DNA of 52,693 nucleotides, taken from JAQVEM01 sp964616545. GTDB taxonomy: Bacteria > Actinomycetota > Humimicrobiia > Humimicrobiales > Humimicrobiaceae. Positions 52,176-52,693 of the stretch are shown piece after piece (the stretch's first letter is position 1; each line of letters opens with the position of its first letter). Location of the stretch: assembly GCA_964616545.1 (NCBI GenBank), contig CAZTUA010000006.1, forward strand, positions 1 through 52,693. Reading direction: 5' to 3'. Under the pieces are notes generated by a model. That model made no database searches. It had not been told where the DNA came from and saw only the letters and a program-made list of their open reading frames with translations. The position numbers and the translations under genes are program-made.

Positions 52176-52693
52176 ATGAATAGCCAATATGATATTTTAG
52201 AGAAAAGTAAAAAAATTTTTCTGGTCGGTATAGGCGGGGCGGGAATGAGCGCAATTGCACAGGTGCTTTATGGTATGGGCTTTGAAATATCCGGTTCGGA
52301 TATCAAGGAATCAAGGTACACCGGCGTTTTAAGAAAAAAGGGAGTAAAAATCTTTATTGGTCATAGCAGAGAAAATATTAAAGATGCGGATGTTATTATT
52401 TATTCTGCTGCCATACCTGATAACAATGTAGAATTAATTGCTGCCGGAGAGAAGAAAATTCCGGTATTTGCCCGGTCTGATATACTTGCCTGGATACTGA
52501 ATAAAAGAAAGGGAATAGCTATTTCGGGAACCCATGGAAAGACAACGACGACCTCAATGGTTTCTTTGATTTTCAGGGGTCTGGGCCTTGATCCTGTAAT
52601 AATGGTTGGCGGAGAGCTGAATGAGCTGGGGTCAAACGCCAGATATGGAAAAGGCGAGTATATAATTGCTGAAGCCTGTGAAAGCGACGGGTC
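52176..52693 (+). CDS. murC: UDP-MurNAc--L-alanine ligase, 5' part
   Basis: The first 172 codons of murC, cut by the window edge. The Rossmann start is FLVGIGGAGMSAIAQV, followed by SGSDIKESRYT, YSAAIPDNNVE, the ATP loop ISGTHGKTTTTSM and the conserved EACESDGS at the end. It adds L-alanine to UDP-MurNAc. The ATG directly follows the murG stop, indicating translational coupling. Confidence 0.93.
   Translation, partial: MNSQYDILEKSKKIFLVGIGGAGMSAIAQVLYGMGFEISGSDIKESRYTGVLRKKGVKIFIGHSRENIKDADVIIYSAAIPDNNVELIAAGEKKIPVFARSDILAWILNKRKGIAISGTHGKTTTTSMVSLIFRGLGLDPVIMVGGELNELGSNARYGKGEYIIAEACESDG

Overview
The window is AT-rich, gene-dense bacterial DNA with no mobile element, CRISPR array, tRNA or rRNA that I could see. 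The gene set suggests an anaerobic, probably sugar-fermenting bacterium. It has a ferredoxin-type 2-oxoacid oxidoreductase, a DUF362 ferredoxin protein, an iron-sulfur-flavoprotein-like reductase, QueH and a CoA-disulfide reductase. The complete start of a dcw cluster includes a MurE whose DNPR motif predicts meso-diaminopimelate peptidoglycan. TTG/GTG starts, acidic EEP-repeat lipoprotein linkers and low GC recall uncultured deep lineages such as low-GC Actinobacteriota or Atribacterota, but I cannot fix the phylum from this sequence.

Layout. 1-3.9 kb: an unknown four-helix membrane protein, a frameshifted remnant, DUF362-ferredoxin, an alpha/beta hydrolase and a YtxH-like protein. 4.1-8.1 kb: copper chaperone, copper ATPase and CoADR-rhodanese. 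8.2-12.9 kb: korA-korB, a flavoprotein and a TlpA/CcdA thiol-redox pair. 13.0-17.0 kb: lgt, queH (reverse) and hisD-hisC. 17.1-33.1 kb: a beta-glucan/beta-mannan utilisation locus. It holds an MsmX-like ATPase, a LacI regulator, cellobiose phosphorylase (GH94), beta-glucosidase (GH1), a sugar acetyltransferase and beta-mannosidase (GH2). A convergent five-gene Opp-type ABC transporter follows. 33.4-36.5 kb: a three-gene overlapping operon of a metallophosphoesterase, cyclic 2,3-diphosphoglycerate synthetase and 2-phosphoglycerate kinase. 36.6-40.3 kb: small envelope proteins, an FmdB zinc ribbon and xseA-xseB. 40.5 kb to the end: MraZ boxes, then mraZ-rsmH-ftsL-ftsI-murE-murF-mraY-murD-ftsW-murG-murC, with murC cut by the window edge.

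How the parts work together. The Opp-type transporter probably imports cello-/manno-oligosaccharides, which GH94, GH1 and GH2 split in the cytoplasm. Copies of one palindrome (TAAACACGTGTTTA-like) lie in front of lacI, of the GH94 gene and of the divergent transporter operon, so one LacI regulator probably controls the whole locus. The solute-binding protein of this transporter is the most striking gene. Its C-terminal half comes before its N-terminal half, directly behind the signal peptide and linker, so it reads as a natural circular permutation of a family-5 binding protein.

The second highlight is the cDPG cassette. The two enzymes that make cyclic 2,3-diphosphoglycerate, best known as a methanogen solute, are here in a bacterium. 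They are translationally overlapped with a metallophosphoesterase that could be the turnover enzyme.
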